This document shows, one piece after another, positions 1-8,995 of a DNA stretch of 35,240 bases (the first letter of the stretch is position 1; the number at the start of each line of letters is the position of its first letter). Location: positions 1-35,240 of the forward strand of contig JAJRWB010000059.1 of NCBI GenBank assembly GCA_024276995.1, written 5' to 3'. This DNA comes from Candidatus Eiseniibacteriota bacterium (GTDB lineage: Bacteria; Orphanbacterota; Orphanbacteria; Orphanbacterales; Orphanbacteraceae). The notes under the pieces were generated by a model. It was not told the origin of the DNA. It saw nothing but the letters and a program-made list of their open reading frames with translations, and made no database searches. Both the position numbers and the translations under genes were made by a program.

Positions 1-157
1 ACTCCCGGCGCTGGGAGCAAAGCTCCTGGCGCAAAATCTCTGCCAGAGCTTTTCGTCCCAGTTCGTGGATCCTCTCCCACCCCTCTCCCGAGTAATTGAA
101 GGACTTGAGTTCTTTGATCGCTTCCGCCATAGTTAGTGCAGCCAATTCCTTGGCCAT
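1..157 (-). CDS. Probable transposase, N-terminal part (runs off the left edge)
   Basis: An open frame starts at an ATG with an AGGAGGT Shine-Dalgarno about 5 nt upstream and continues to the window edge, giving about 52 residues that begin MAKELAALTMAEAIKEL. The segment is helical and charged and reads like the leader of a DDE-type transposase (a W-E-R-I-x-E-L-G-R-x-A-L-A-E-I-L pattern resembles the start of UPF0236/ISLre2-like or ISKra4-like transposases). The catalytic domain would lie outside the window, so the family cannot be fixed. The sequence just upstream, about 211-240, contains TGACACAATTTA followed by GTACGTCACC and could be the terminal inverted repeat of the element, but the other end is not visible. 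A hairpin covers the Shine-Dalgarno, which is a known trait of transposase genes. An unrelated small gene is the main alternative. Confidence 0.4.
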   Translation of the reverse strand, partial: MAKELAALTMAEAIKELKSFNYSGEGWERIHELGRKALAEILRQELCSQRRE

Positions 158-201
158 GGGGTACCTCCTTTTTGGGTGTTGATTACCTTGGAGTACCCCA
201 T
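156..201 (-). promoter_or_regulatory. Hairpin occluding the ribosome binding site of the putative transposase
   Basis: Bases 156-168 and 190-201 are inverted repeats: 12 pairs with one bulged base and a 21-nt loop. On the minus-strand transcript the 3' arm contains the AGGAGGT Shine-Dalgarno and reaches the start codon. A transcript entering from upstream would contain both arms and fold, hiding the initiation site. Several insertion sequences (IS10 is the classical case) limit transposase translation from read-through RNA in this way; that role here is inferred. Confidence 0.55.
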
Positions 202-249
202 TTCTCTGCCTGACACAATTTACGGTACGTCACCGCGGGGACAACACGG

Positions 250-278
250 TTGCGGTTCGTGCCGGAAATTGTTAGAAT
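250..278 (+). promoter_or_regulatory. Possible promoter of the LVIVD propeller gene
   Basis: TTGCGG (250-255) is separated by 17 bp from TAGAAT (273-278). The -10 box matches 5 of 6 consensus positions, the -35 box only 3 of 6. Transcription would start near 285, about 70 nt before the chosen start codon. The site lies just beyond the presumed insertion-sequence end, so the element may have replaced older upstream regulatory DNA. Confidence 0.3.
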
Positions 279-354
279 AGAAATCACTCCCTCAGATTAC
301 ATTTCGCGATTCCTTCGAAATCCGCTGCTGCCCGGAAAGGACGGACCTATCAAT

Positions 355-1716
355 ATGTTCTTCAAACGAGTCGCCCCGGTGGTTACGGCTCTGGCGGTCG
401 CGGCGACCGTGTCTTCCGCCGCAATCAGTCTCAACATGACCCTCGAGGCCCAGAAAGACGACTACGCCGGATCGTATTCCGACATCTGGGGGTACACATC
501 GCCCGCGGGGGTGGAGTACGCCATTATCGGCCATCAGAACGGCACGATCTTCTATAATATTTCCGATCCGGCCAACCCGGTGGAGGTGGGCTACATTCCC
601 GGTCCGAACTCGATCTGGCGGGACATCAAGGTGAACGGGCCGTACGCGTTCATCGTCACCGAGGGGTCGGGCACGGGAACCGGCATGCAGACGGTCAGCC
701 TCGCGGATCCGGAGAACCCGGTGCTCGTGAACACGTGGGATCTCAAGTTCACGACGGCGCATAACATCTTCATCGATACGACCCGCTCCCTCGCCTACGT
801 TTGCGGCACCGCCAAGGGGATGCACGTCGTGGACATCTCCGACCCGGTCAACCCGGTTCAGACGAAGATCTGGCGGGCGATCGCTCATTACTATATCCAT
901 GATCTGATGGTCGTGAATGACACGGTCTGGGCGGCGGCGATCAACGAGGGATTCATGCATATCCTCGCGAATCCCGACTCGGCGACATTGCAGGAAGTGG
1001 TGTCGTGGACATACGCCGGATCGGCGAGTCACGCGGGCTGGCTCCACACCGATAACCGCTACTTCATCAGCACCGATGAGACGAGCGGGGGCCACATTCG
1101 GATCTGGGACGTGTCGGACAAGCTGAACATCACGCAGGTGAGCTCGTACGAGGTGGGCGTCGACAGGAGCGTCCACAATGTCTTCGTTAAGGGTCAACTC
1201 GCGTTCATCTCGTACTACACCGAAGGGACGCGTGTGCTCGACGTGAGCGATCCCTTCAACCCGGTGGAGGCGGCATACTACGACACCTACATCGGCGGCG
1301 GTCTGTACAACGGGAACTGGGGCGTTTTCCCCTACTTCAATTCGGGGACGATCATCTCGAGCGATATGTCGGGGGGCCTTTTCGTCTTTTCTCTCGACAC
1401 GTACACCGGTGTGGACGACCGCGTCAGACCGGTTCCCGGCATAGCCCGCCTTCTTCCGGCGACGCCGAATCCGTTCAACCCGGTCACCGAACTCGGCTTC
1501 TCCGGCGGTGGGGAAGGGATCTACCGGCTGCAGATCTACAGCGTCGATGGGCGGCTGGTTCGCACGCTCTTCCAGGGACGATCGCCCGGCGAATCGTCCG
1601 GTCTCTACTGGGACGGTACGGACGACAGGGGGACGCCCGTGGGCTCCGGTTCGTACCTCTACCGGCTCACGGGACCGAACACGGTCGACCAGAAGAAGAT
1701 GGTACTGATCCGGTGA
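355..1716 (+). CDS. Secreted LVIVD-repeat propeller protein with FlgD-like C-terminal module
   Basis: The protein has 453 residues. I chose the ATG at 355 rather than upstream in-frame codons because it begins a signal peptide (MFFKRVAPVVTALAVAATVSSA). The body consists of repeated blocks of the form 'D-I-S-D-P-x-N-P-V' followed by a beta strand, the LVIVD repeat that builds a propeller in 'choice-of-anchor B' proteins of the FCB group. Around residue 370 a PNPFNP motif starts a FlgD-like Ig module (LQIYSVDGRLVRTL, then WDGTDDRGTPVGSGSYLYRL) like those at the C-terminus of exported FCB proteins, where it may serve in sorting or surface attachment. It is probably exported and surface-associated; no enzymatic activity is visible. 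The gene stands alone, convergent with the tRNA-Leu/glycolysis operon, and a hairpin terminator follows. Confidence 0.8.
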   Translation: MFFKRVAPVVTALAVAATVSSAAISLNMTLEAQKDDYAGSYSDIWGYTSPAGVEYAIIGHQNGTIFYNISDPANPVEVGYIPGPNSIWRDIKVNGPYAFIVTEGSGTGTGMQTVSLADPENPVLVNTWDLKFTTAHNIFIDTTRSLAYVCGTAKGMHVVDISDPVNPVQTKIWRAIAHYYIHDLMVVNDTVWAAAINEGFMHILANPDSATLQEVVSWTYAGSASHAGWLHTDNRYFISTDETSGGHIRIWDVSDKLNITQVSSYEVGVDRSVHNVFVKGQLAFISYYTEGTRVLDVSDPFNPVEAAYYDTYIGGGLYNGNWGVFPYFNSGTIISSDMSGGLFVFSLDTYTGVDDRVRPVPGIARLLPATPNPFNPVTELGFSGGGEGIYRLQIYSVDGRLVRTLFQGRSPGESSGLYWDGTDDRGTPVGSGSYLYRLTGPNTVDQKKMVLIR

Positions 1717-1740
1717 CATCCCACGGCGGGCGCGTATGAC

Positions 1741-1779
1741 GCAAAGAGCCGGCCGAGCGCTCCTCCGCCGGCTCTTTGC
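1741..1779. terminator. Bidirectional hairpin terminator between convergent units
   Basis: A perfect 13-bp inverted repeat (1741-1753 with 1767-1779) has a 13-nt loop. On the plus strand the distal arm ends CTCTTTGC and is followed by TTTC, so it suits the propeller gene that ends 25 nt upstream. On the minus strand it lies 20 nt beyond the tRNA-Leu CCA end and can end the gap-pgk-tpiA-secG-tRNA transcript. Confidence 0.7.
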
Positions 1780-1799
1780 TTTCAACTCGATAGTGAGGA

Positions 1800-1885
1800 T
1801 GGTGCCGAGGGCGAGATTCGAACTCGCACGAGCATCGCCCACTGCCCCCTCAAGACAGCGTGTCTACCAATTCCACCACCTCGGC
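1800..1885 (-). tRNA. tRNA-Leu (anticodon GAG)
   Basis: The minus strand folds into a class II tRNA. The 7-bp acceptor stem is GCCGAGG with CCTCGGC, the discriminator is A (1803) and an encoded CCA follows (1800-1802). The D-loop contains GGAATTGGTAGAC, the anticodon stem CTGTC/GGCAG encloses the loop TTGAGGG with anticodon GAG at 1849-1851, a long variable arm follows as expected for leucine, and the T-loop is GTTCGAATC. It reads CUC and CUU codons. It lies 63 nt downstream of secG on the same strand, so it is probably cotranscribed and processed from that mRNA. Confidence 0.95.
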
Positions 1886-1948
1886 ACAATCGGATTTAGC
1901 AATGTAGCCTCTCCCCCGAACGATGTCAACCTGCGAGGAAGAGAACCA

Positions 1949-2395
1949 TCAGGGCGTCGTCGCTCCGCCTCCCGCGGGTCTGCCCGCGTCGCCTCCTCCG
2001 GATGTGGGCGCGCCCGCATCCGGGGTGGCCGGAGCAGCCGGCGCATCGGCTCCGCCGGCGCCCGCCTGTCCCGCTTCGCCGGGGACGGGGAGACCCTGTG
2101 TCGGCACACCCTGTCGCTGCTCCGCCTCGAGAGCGCGTCTCATCGCGCTGTCGGCTTCCATCCCGCGCCGCCCGAGAACGGTCAGCGTCAGCGACGTGAG
2201 CATGAAGATGATCGCGAGCACGGTAGTGGTTCTCGACAGGAACGTTCCCGCCCCACGACCGCCGAAGACGGCCTGCGAGCCGCCACCGCCGCCGAAGGCG
2301 CCCGCGAGCCCCCCCCCCTTGCTCGATTGCAGAAGAACCACCACCATGAGCAGGAGGCAGTTGATCACGTGGATTGCCGTCAGAAACGCTATCAT
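1949..2395 (-). CDS. secG: Preprotein translocase subunit SecG
   Basis: SecG is the small accessory subunit of the SecYEG channel in the inner membrane. The 148-residue protein starts MIAFLTAIHVINCLLLMVVV, the first transmembrane helix, followed by the signature LLQSSKGGGLAGAFGGGG and the segment SQAVFGGRGAGTFLSRTT leading into a second helix (about residues 56-76). This is the standard two-helix SecG layout. Residues from about 90 form an extension rich in Ala, Gly and Pro with no visible motif, making it longer than the usual 75-110 residues. It follows tpiA by 24 nt; the order gap-pgk-tpiA-secG is common in bacteria. It ends in TGA. Confidence 0.95.
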   Translation of the reverse strand: MIAFLTAIHVINCLLLMVVVLLQSSKGGGLAGAFGGGGGSQAVFGGRGAGTFLSRTTTVLAIIFMLTSLTLTVLGRRGMEADSAMRRALEAEQRQGVPTQGLPVPGEAGQAGAGGADAPAAPATPDAGAPTSGGGDAGRPAGGGATTP

Positions 2396-2419
2396 TCGCC
2401 AGTCACCTTTCCTCTGATT

Positions 2420-3175
2420 TCACGCCGCAAAGATGGCGTTGAAAGACTCGGCATCGAGGCTCGCTCCTCCCACGAGGACGCCGTCGATATCGTTCGCACC
2501 GAGCAGCTCCGCTGCGTTGGCGGGCTTGACGCTACCGCCGTACAGGATCCGTATCTCTTCCGCGAGGCCGGTATCGTACCGCCCGGCGAGGACACCCCTA
2601 AGGAAGGCGTGCATCTCCTGCGCGTCCGCCGACGTGGCGGTTCGACCGGTGCCGATCGCCCACACGGGCTCATACGCCACGACGAGGCGCCCGGCGGCCT
2701 CCTCTCGGGAAACGGCGCCGAGGGCGGCGTCGATCTGGCGTCGCACGACGGACCGCTCTTCGCCCCGATCGCGCTCGGCCTCTTTTTCGCCCACACATAG
2801 TATCACGTTCAGGCCGCAATCGAAAGCGCGCCTCATCTTCGCGGCCACCACATCGTCGCTGTCGCCGGAGTGCTCCCGCCGCTCCGAGTGCCCGGCAAGA
2901 GTGTAGCGGCAGCCGACGTCGACGAGCATCTCCGCGGATACCTGGCTCGTATAAGCCCCTTCCGCATATTGAGATACATCCTGTCCGGCGAGGAGGACCG
3001 GACTCCCTTCGAGCGCTTCGCGCACGGCGGCGAGGTACGGATAGGGCGGAGCGATGAGCACCTCCCTCCCGTTGCGACCGGTGGCGGCCATCGTCCTGCA
3101 CGCCCTGGCAAGCCCGACCGCCTCGGAGCGGTGGAGGTTCATCTTCCAGTTCGCAGCGATCAGTTCGTTTCTCAC
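2420..3175 (-). CDS. tpiA: Triosephosphate isomerase
   Basis: The enzyme interconverts dihydroxyacetone phosphate and glyceraldehyde 3-phosphate in the cytosol. Its 251 residues match the usual length. Visible active-site elements are the substrate Lys in AANWKMN near the N-terminus, the catalytic His in LAGHSERRE, the catalytic Glu in [12 protein letters not shown] (which also begins flexible loop 6) and the phosphate-binding GGSVKPANA. Translation appears to start at GTG (3173-3175), with GAGG 5 nt upstream. It sits 24 nt after pgk and 24 nt before secG, in the glycolytic operon. Nothing is missing. Confidence 0.96.
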   Translation of the reverse strand: MRNELIAANWKMNLHRSEAVGLARACRTMAATGRNGREVLIAPPYPYLAAVREALEGSPVLLAGQDVSQYAEGAYTSQVSAEMLVDVGCRYTLAGHSERREHSGDSDDVVAAKMRRAFDCGLNVILCVGEKEAERDRGEERSVVRRQIDAALGAVSREEAAGRLVVAYEPVWAIGTGRTATSADAQEMHAFLRGVLAGRYDTGLAEEIRILYGGSVKPANAAELLGANDIDGVLVGGASLDAESFNAIFAA

Positions 3176-3199
3176 GACATCCTCTTTCTTCCGCTTTCC

Positions 3200-4393
3200 C
3201 TACGCGTCCGTGAGCGCGGCGACGCCGGGCAGTTCCCGGCCCTCGACGAACTCGAGCGAGGCGCCTCCGCCGGTGGAGACATGGGTGATCCTCTCCTCGA
3301 GGTCCTCCTCGCGAACGGCGCGGGCGGTGTCGCCTCCACCGATGACGGTGACGGCGCCCCCGTCGGTGGCGCGTGCCGTCGCCTCGGCGAGGGCGCGGGT
3401 CCCCGTCGAAAAAGGAGGCATTTCGAACACACCCATCGGCCCGTTCCAGAACACCGTCCGCCCCTCGACGATCTTCGCGGCGTAGAGTTCCACCGAGGCG
3501 GGGCCGATATCCATGATCCGCCATCCCGGTTCGATCTTCTCCGGCGCCACCACGCGCCTTGCGGCATTCTCGCGGAACGCGGAGGCGACCACCACGTCGA
3601 CGGGAAGAAGCATCTTCTCCTCGCCTATGTCGGAAAGAAGGGCGCGGGCGACGTTAATCTTCTCCTCCTCGACGAGGGAGTCGCCGATCGCCCATCCACG
3701 GGCCGCGAAGAACGTTCCCGCCATGCCGCCCCCGATGAGGATCGTATCGGTCCTGCCGGCGAGGTTTCGAATCACGTCGATCTTGCCGCTGATCTTGGCC
3801 CCGCCGAGCAGAGCGACGAACGGGGATTCCGGCTTCTCGAGAAGACGGGAGAGATAGTCGAGTTCCTTCTCCATCAAGAAGCCGCCGGCGCACCGTTCGA
3901 AATGGCGCGTCACCCCCACGGTCGAGGCGTGCGCCCTGTGGGCCGTGCCGAAAGCGTCGTTCACGTAAACGTCACCGAGCCGCGCCAGGGCGGCGGCGAA
4001 ATCGGGATCGTTCGCCGTCTCCCCTTCGTGGAACCTCAGGTTCTCGAGGAGAATGATCTCCCCCGGCGCCAACGCGCCGATCCGTTTCTCGACCCTCTCC
4101 CCCACCGTCGCGTCGATGAAGTTCACCGTCCGCCCGCCGAGAAGGTGCCGCAGATGTTCCGCCACCGGCGCGAGCGAGAGTTCGGGCAGAACCTTCCCCT
4201 TCGGCCGCCCCAGGTGGGTCATGAGGATCGCCGTGCCGCCCGCTTCATAGATGTGGCGGATCGTGGGAAGGGCGGCGCGGATTCTCTTATCATCCGCCAC
4301 CGTTCCCGCATCGGAAAGGGGAACATTGAAATCGACGCGCACGAGAACGCGCTTCTCCTTCACATCGAGATCGCGGAGCGTCAGCTTCTTCAT
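3200..4393 (-). CDS. pgk: Phosphoglycerate kinase
   Basis: The enzyme transfers phosphate from 1,3-bisphosphoglycerate to ADP in lower glycolysis. The 397-residue protein has the family start [12 protein letters not shown] and the substrate segments [10 protein letters not shown] and [10 protein letters not shown]. The hinge and nucleotide half contain [15 protein letters not shown], and the C-terminal glycine loop is VIGGGDTA followed by [15 protein letters not shown]. It starts with ATG 54 nt after gap and ends with TAG. That amber stop is useful evidence that UAG is a normal terminator in this genome. Confidence 0.96.
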   Translation of the reverse strand: MKKLTLRDLDVKEKRVLVRVDFNVPLSDAGTVADDKRIRAALPTIRHIYEAGGTAILMTHLGRPKGKVLPELSLAPVAEHLRHLLGGRTVNFIDATVGERVEKRIGALAPGEIILLENLRFHEGETANDPDFAAALARLGDVYVNDAFGTAHRAHASTVGVTRHFERCAGGFLMEKELDYLSRLLEKPESPFVALLGGAKISGKIDVIRNLAGRTDTILIGGGMAGTFFAARGWAIGDSLVEEEKINVARALLSDIGEEKMLLPVDVVVASAFRENAARRVVAPEKIEPGWRIMDIGPASVELYAAKIVEGRTVFWNGPMGVFEMPPFSTGTRALAEATARATDGGAVTVIGGGDTARAVREEDLEERITHVSTGGGASLEFVEGRELPGVAALTDA

Positions 4394-4447
4394 CGATCCA
4401 TTCCTCGACCGGTCCGCCCGGCCCGACCCCGCCGAACCGGTGTATTC

Positions 4448-5455
<1,008 letters not shown>

Positions 5456-5503
5456 GATAGGCCTCCATGGGGTGGAATCCGTTCTCCAACAGGTGGTATG
5501 CGC

Positions 5504-5532
5504 AAAGTAGAACCCGAGGCGGGTGTTGTCAA
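5504..5532 (-). promoter_or_regulatory. Probable promoter of the gap-pgk-tpiA-secG operon
   Basis: On the minus strand TTGACA (5527-5532) precedes TACTTT (5504-5509) with a 17-bp spacer. The -35 box is perfect, the -10 box weak (3 of 6). Transcription would begin near 5497, about 40 nt before the gap start codon. It lies in the short gap after the kinase-like gene, so the glycolytic operon can be transcribed separately. Confidence 0.55.
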
Positions 5533-5555
5533 GCCCGACGGACGAAGCGGCGTTT

Positions 5556-6440
5556 CTACTCTATCGCCGGCAGGGTGAGAACCACTTTCGTGCCTTTCCC
5601 CCGGGCGCTCTCCACGCGAATCGTCCCCCCTGTCTCCTCGACGATCGAACGGCAGGCGGTCAGCCCGAAGCCCTCCCTCCCCGTCCCCTTCGTGGTGAAC
5701 CCGGGGTCGAAGATCCGGGGCAGATCGTCGGGGGCGATTCCCCGTCCCTCGTCTTCCACGATCAGCTCGACCCTCTTACCGGATGGAAGGTTCCCCGTCG
5801 ACACGTGGATCCGCCCCCCTTCCCCACGTCTCTTTCCCACCGCGTCGGCGGCGTTCGAGAAAAGGGAAAGGAGAAGCTGCTGCCAGCGCGCCGGGTCGAG
5901 GGAGAGAGGCGCTAAGTCGGCGGCGAGGCTCAGGTCGAACTCGATATTCTCGTAGGGGCCGAGGAGCCGGACGAAATGAACCGTTCCCCGGATCAGCTCG
6001 TTCAGATCGCTGCGGAAGCGGTGCTCCCGCTCGCCGGACAGATCGATGAGCGCCACCGCCAAGGTCTGGAGCTGCCTGCACTGCTCCTGAGCGATGCGGA
6101 CGTTCCGCATCGCCCGGGCGGCGTCGCCGGTGTCGAGACAGACCTCGGTCACCTCGATGCGGGCGGTGAGCACCGAAAGGAGGTTGTTGATCCTATACCC
6201 TACCTCCGCGGTGGCCCTCCCGAGCGCCGTGAGCCGCGCCGTCGGGACGGCCTCGGGAGAGGGCGACCGACGGAGCCGATTCCCGAGATTCTCCAGACGC
6301 TCCGAAAGTTCCGAGGCGACGGAGAGGAGCTTCCTCTTCGTCTGCACATCCTTTTCCGCCGCGGCGATGGAATCTCCCCGGACAATGACCTGGAGATCGT
6401 GCAGAAGCGAACGGGTCGTGTCGATCTCGGAATGCGCCAT
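5556..6440 (-). CDS. Histidine-kinase-like ATPase lacking the phosphoacceptor histidine
   Basis: The 294-residue soluble protein has no membrane segment or recognisable sensor domain. I start it at ATG 6440, which has GGGGAGG 5 nt upstream; a longer frame would run into rnc. Residues 15-60 look helical and coiled. Residues 70-130 form a HisKA-like dimerisation helix pair (LGRATAEVGYRINNLLSVL), but the position where kinases have His (H-E-x-N-N) is Tyr82. The HATPase_c domain is complete: N box LFSNAADAV (Asn196), G1 DEGRGI (230-235), F box FDPGFTTKG, and the glycine-rich GREGFGL (254-260). It can probably bind ATP but is unlikely to work as an ordinary His kinase. It follows rnc after a 100-nt gap containing a hairpin; no response regulator is adjacent. 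Confidence 0.75.
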   Translation of the reverse strand: MAHSEIDTTRSLLHDLQVIVRGDSIAAAEKDVQTKRKLLSVASELSERLENLGNRLRRSPSPEAVPTARLTALGRATAEVGYRINNLLSVLTARIEVTEVCLDTGDAARAMRNVRIAQEQCRQLQTLAVALIDLSGEREHRFRSDLNELIRGTVHFVRLLGPYENIEFDLSLAADLAPLSLDPARWQQLLLSLFSNAADAVGKRRGEGGRIHVSTGNLPSGKRVELIVEDEGRGIAPDDLPRIFDPGFTTKGTGREGFGLTACRSIVEETGGTIRVESARGKGTKVVLTLPAIE

Positions 6441-6489
6441 CCATGCCTCCCCTTCCGGGCGGTGCGGGTCTCCCGCCACACAGAAGATC

Positions 6490-6508
6490 GGCCGCCCACA
6501 GGGCGGCC
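6490..6508. terminator. Hairpin between rnc and the kinase-like gene
   Basis: GGCCGCCC (6490-6497) pairs perfectly with GGGCGGCC (6501-6508) around a 3-nt loop. It lies 33 nt past the end of rnc on the minus strand. The following GATCTTCT is only a poor U-tract, so this may attenuate rather than fully stop transcription from the fab operon. Confidence 0.4.
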
Positions 6509-6540
6509 TTGACCGGAAGCGCGTTACGGCGGGATGTTTT

Positions 6541-7422
6541 TCAGGAGGAGGGGGACTCGGGTCTACGGCCGCGGCCGCCGCGCCGGGAACGGCGCCTCGG
6601 CCGGCGACGGCGCGGAGGAGTTTCATCGCGGGAAGTCCGGGACTTGCCGCCCCGCAGCTTCTCGATGGCGACACGGGCGGCGGCCTGCTCCGCCTCCTTC
6701 TTCGTATGCCCCTCGCCGCGTCCCCAGTGGCGTCCACCGATGATCACGTCGACCTGGAAGATCTTCTCGTGGTCCGGCCCCGCTTCCCTGCGGATCCTGT
6801 AGACCGGGTGGTCCTTCCTCTCGCTCTGCACCTTTTCCTGGAGGAGGCTCTTGTAGTTGATATTCTCCTCGTTCTGGGTGATTTCCTGCATGCCGACGAG
6901 GAAGCGATCGGTAATGAAACGGCGTGACGCCCCGAGGCCCCGATCGAGGTAGATCGCTCCGATCACCCCTTCGAGAGCGTCGGCGATGATCGATGTTCTG
7001 TTTCTTCCGCCCGACTCGATTTCACCGCTCGACAGGAGAAGATACCTTCCCAGATCGAGTTCCTCCGCCTTCTGAGCGAGGATCTGTCTGCTCACGATGA
7101 GCGACTTGATCTTCGTCAGGTTCCCCTCGTTCTCACGGGGCTTCGTCTTGTAGAGGTGCTCGTTCACCACGAGACCGAGAACCGAATCGCCGAGAAACTC
7201 GAGTCGTTCATTCGAATCGATACGGTTCGCGTTCTTTCCATTCAAATAAGAACGATGCACGAGAGCGTGATTGAGAATATGAAGATCCCGGAAACGGACA
7301 CCGAGCTTCTTCTCGAGCTGGTGGAGGAGCTTGCGCCGTCTCGAGTGGAGCGATTCCGATTCGATGGCCGACGACTCGGAGGAGACGGAGGAGGTGAAGA
7401 ACTGTCTGAGCCGGTCAAACAT
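6541..7422 (-). CDS. rnc: Ribonuclease III
   Basis: RNase III cleaves double-stranded RNA in rRNA and mRNA processing. The 293-residue protein has the endonuclease domain at about residues 32-175 with the signature NERLEFLGDSVLG and the downstream metal-binding acidic cluster ADALEGVIGAIYLD. A double-stranded-RNA-binding domain follows (about 185-255: NYKSLLQEKVQ to KKEAEQAAARVAIEKL). The N-terminus has a Ser-rich 25-residue leader. The C-terminus carries an unusual Arg-rich tail ([17 protein letters not shown]) of about 35 residues that could add RNA affinity. It is the last gene of the fatty-acid operon, 27 nt after fabF, an arrangement (acpP-fabF-rnc) known in many bacteria. Confidence 0.95.
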   Translation of the reverse strand: MFDRLRQFFTSSVSSESSAIESESLHSRRRKLLHQLEKKLGVRFRDLHILNHALVHRSYLNGKNANRIDSNERLEFLGDSVLGLVVNEHLYKTKPRENEGNLTKIKSLIVSRQILAQKAEELDLGRYLLLSSGEIESGGRNRTSIIADALEGVIGAIYLDRGLGASRRFITDRFLVGMQEITQNEENINYKSLLQEKVQSERKDHPVYRIRREAGPDHEKIFQVDVIIGGRHWGRGEGHTKKEAEQAAARVAIEKLRGGKSRTSRDETPPRRRRPRRRSRRGGRGRRPESPSS

Positions 7423-7449
7423 GCCGCTGCCATCCGGCGGGACGGGATC

Positions 7450-8697
7450 TCATGGTTCGAATCTCCTGAGCAAGAGGCTCACGTTGTGCCCTCCGAATCC
7501 GAGGGAGTTGGTGATCGCCGCACAAAGGGGCGCTTCCTTCGCCTCGTTCGGCACGTAGTCCAAATCGCACTGCGGGTCGACGTTCTCGTAGTTCACCGTC
7601 GGCGGGACGATACCGGTCTTCAAAGCCATCGCGGTGGCGGCCAGCTCGATCCCCGCCGCCGCGCCGAGAAGATGTCCGGTCATCGACTTCGTCGAGTTCA
7701 CCAAGATCCGCCGCGCATGATCTCCGAAAGTGGTGTGGATCGCCATCGTCTCGAGCTTGTCGTTGAGCGGTGTCGATGTGCCGTGCGCATTGATGTGGCC
7801 CACCTCCTCCGGCGCCGTGCAACCGTCCTGAAGAGCGAGGCTCATGGCGCGCGCCGCCCCCTCGCCGCCGGGCGACGGAGCGGTGAAGTGGTAGGCGTCG
7901 GCGGTCATCCCGTAGCCGGCCAGTTCGGCATAGATCTCGGCGCCTCTGCTCTTCGCATGGGCCGCCTCTTCGAGCACGGCCACCCCGGCGCCCTCCCCCA
8001 TGACGAAGCCGTCCCGCTCGAGATCGAACGGCCGGCTCGCGTGCTCCGGGGCGTCGTTGCGGGTGGAGAGCGCCTTCATCGAGGCGAACCCGCCGATGGC
8101 GAGCGGCGTGATCGCCGCCTCGGCACCGCCGCAGAGCATCACGTCGGCGTCGCCCCTCTGGATGGCACGGAACGCCTCGCCCACGGCGTGGGCGCCCGAC
8201 GAACAGGCGGACACGGTGGCGTAGTTCGGTCCTTTCGCCCCGTACTGCATGGAGACCTGCCCCGACGCCATGTTACCGATCATCATCGGTATAAAGAAGG
8301 GACTCACCCGCCGGGGACCCCTCTCGAGGAGCACGCTGTGCTGCTTCTCGAAAACCCCCATGCCGCCGATCCCCGTGCCGATGATCACGCCGAACCGGTT
8401 CGAGTCGGCGCCCTCCCAGTCGAAGCCGGAATCGTCCACCGCCATGGAAGAGGCCGCCACCGCGAACTGGACGAACTTGTCGAAAAGGCGCGCTTCCTTC
8501 TTCGACATCCACTTCGTCGGTTCGAACCCCTTCACCTCGGCCGCGAAGCGGACCTCGAAACCGGAAGCGTCGAAAACGGTGATCGGACCGAATCCCCCGC
8601 GCCCGTGGATCAGGGAGTCCCACGTGGAGGCGAGATCGAGTCCCACGGGGGAGACGACACCGAGTCCGGTGATCACCACTTTTCGATCCTGGGTCAT
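7450..8697 (-). CDS. fabF: Beta-ketoacyl-ACP synthase II
   Basis: The enzyme condenses malonyl-ACP with acyl-ACP in the elongation cycle of type II fatty acid synthesis. The 415 residues match FabF in length. The catalytic triad is visible: Cys in TVSACSSGAHAVGEAF, His in NAHGTSTPLND and His in KSMTGHLLGAAAGIE. The N-terminus VVITGLGVVSPVG and C-terminal NSLGFGGHN are typical. It starts at ATG 25 nt after acpP with only a weak Shine-Dalgarno, suggesting coupling to acpP translation, and precedes rnc. Confidence 0.96.
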   Translation of the reverse strand: MTQDRKVVITGLGVVSPVGLDLASTWDSLIHGRGGFGPITVFDASGFEVRFAAEVKGFEPTKWMSKKEARLFDKFVQFAVAASSMAVDDSGFDWEGADSNRFGVIIGTGIGGMGVFEKQHSVLLERGPRRVSPFFIPMMIGNMASGQVSMQYGAKGPNYATVSACSSGAHAVGEAFRAIQRGDADVMLCGGAEAAITPLAIGGFASMKALSTRNDAPEHASRPFDLERDGFVMGEGAGVAVLEEAAHAKSRGAEIYAELAGYGMTADAYHFTAPSPGGEGAARAMSLALQDGCTAPEEVGHINAHGTSTPLNDKLETMAIHTTFGDHARRILVNSTKSMTGHLLGAAAGIELAATAMALKTGIVPPTVNYENVDPQCDLDYVPNEAKEAPLCAAITNSLGFGGHNVSLLLRRFEP

Positions 8698-8722
8698 ACG
8701 ATCTTTGTCGATTTCCGCCGCA

Positions 8723-8962
8723 TCAGCTGGCGGGAACGTGGTCGTTCAGGTAATTGACCGCGTCTTTCACGGTATTGATCTTCTCGGCGTCCTCGTCGGG
8801 AATCTCCACGTTGAACTCCTCTTCAAGGGCCATTACGAGTTCCACCGTGTCGAGCGAGTCGGCACCGAGATCGTCGATGAACGACGCGTCGGGAGTCACC
8901 TGGTCGGCGCTCACACCCAGCTGCTCCACGATGATTTCTTTCACTCTCGCTTCGTGCGACAT
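8723..8962 (-). CDS. acpP: Acyl carrier protein
   Basis: This 79-residue acidic protein carries growing acyl chains on a 4'-phosphopantetheine arm. The attachment Ser lies in the canonical [21 protein letters not shown]. The start codon has a strong GAGGAG 9 nt upstream, in keeping with the high expression needed. It sits between fabG and fabF. Confidence 0.97.
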   Translation of the reverse strand: MSHEARVKEIIVEQLGVSADQVTPDASFIDDLGADSLDTVELVMALEEEFNVEIPDEDAEKINTVKDAVNYLNDHVPAS

Positions 8963-8995
8963 TCCGATATTCTCCTCTTCAAGGGTATGGCGGAT

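Noticed and set aside
292-1842. A 516-codon minus-strand frame
   Set aside because: Antisense to the LVIVD gene, Arg- and His-rich, and it runs into the tRNA terminator region.
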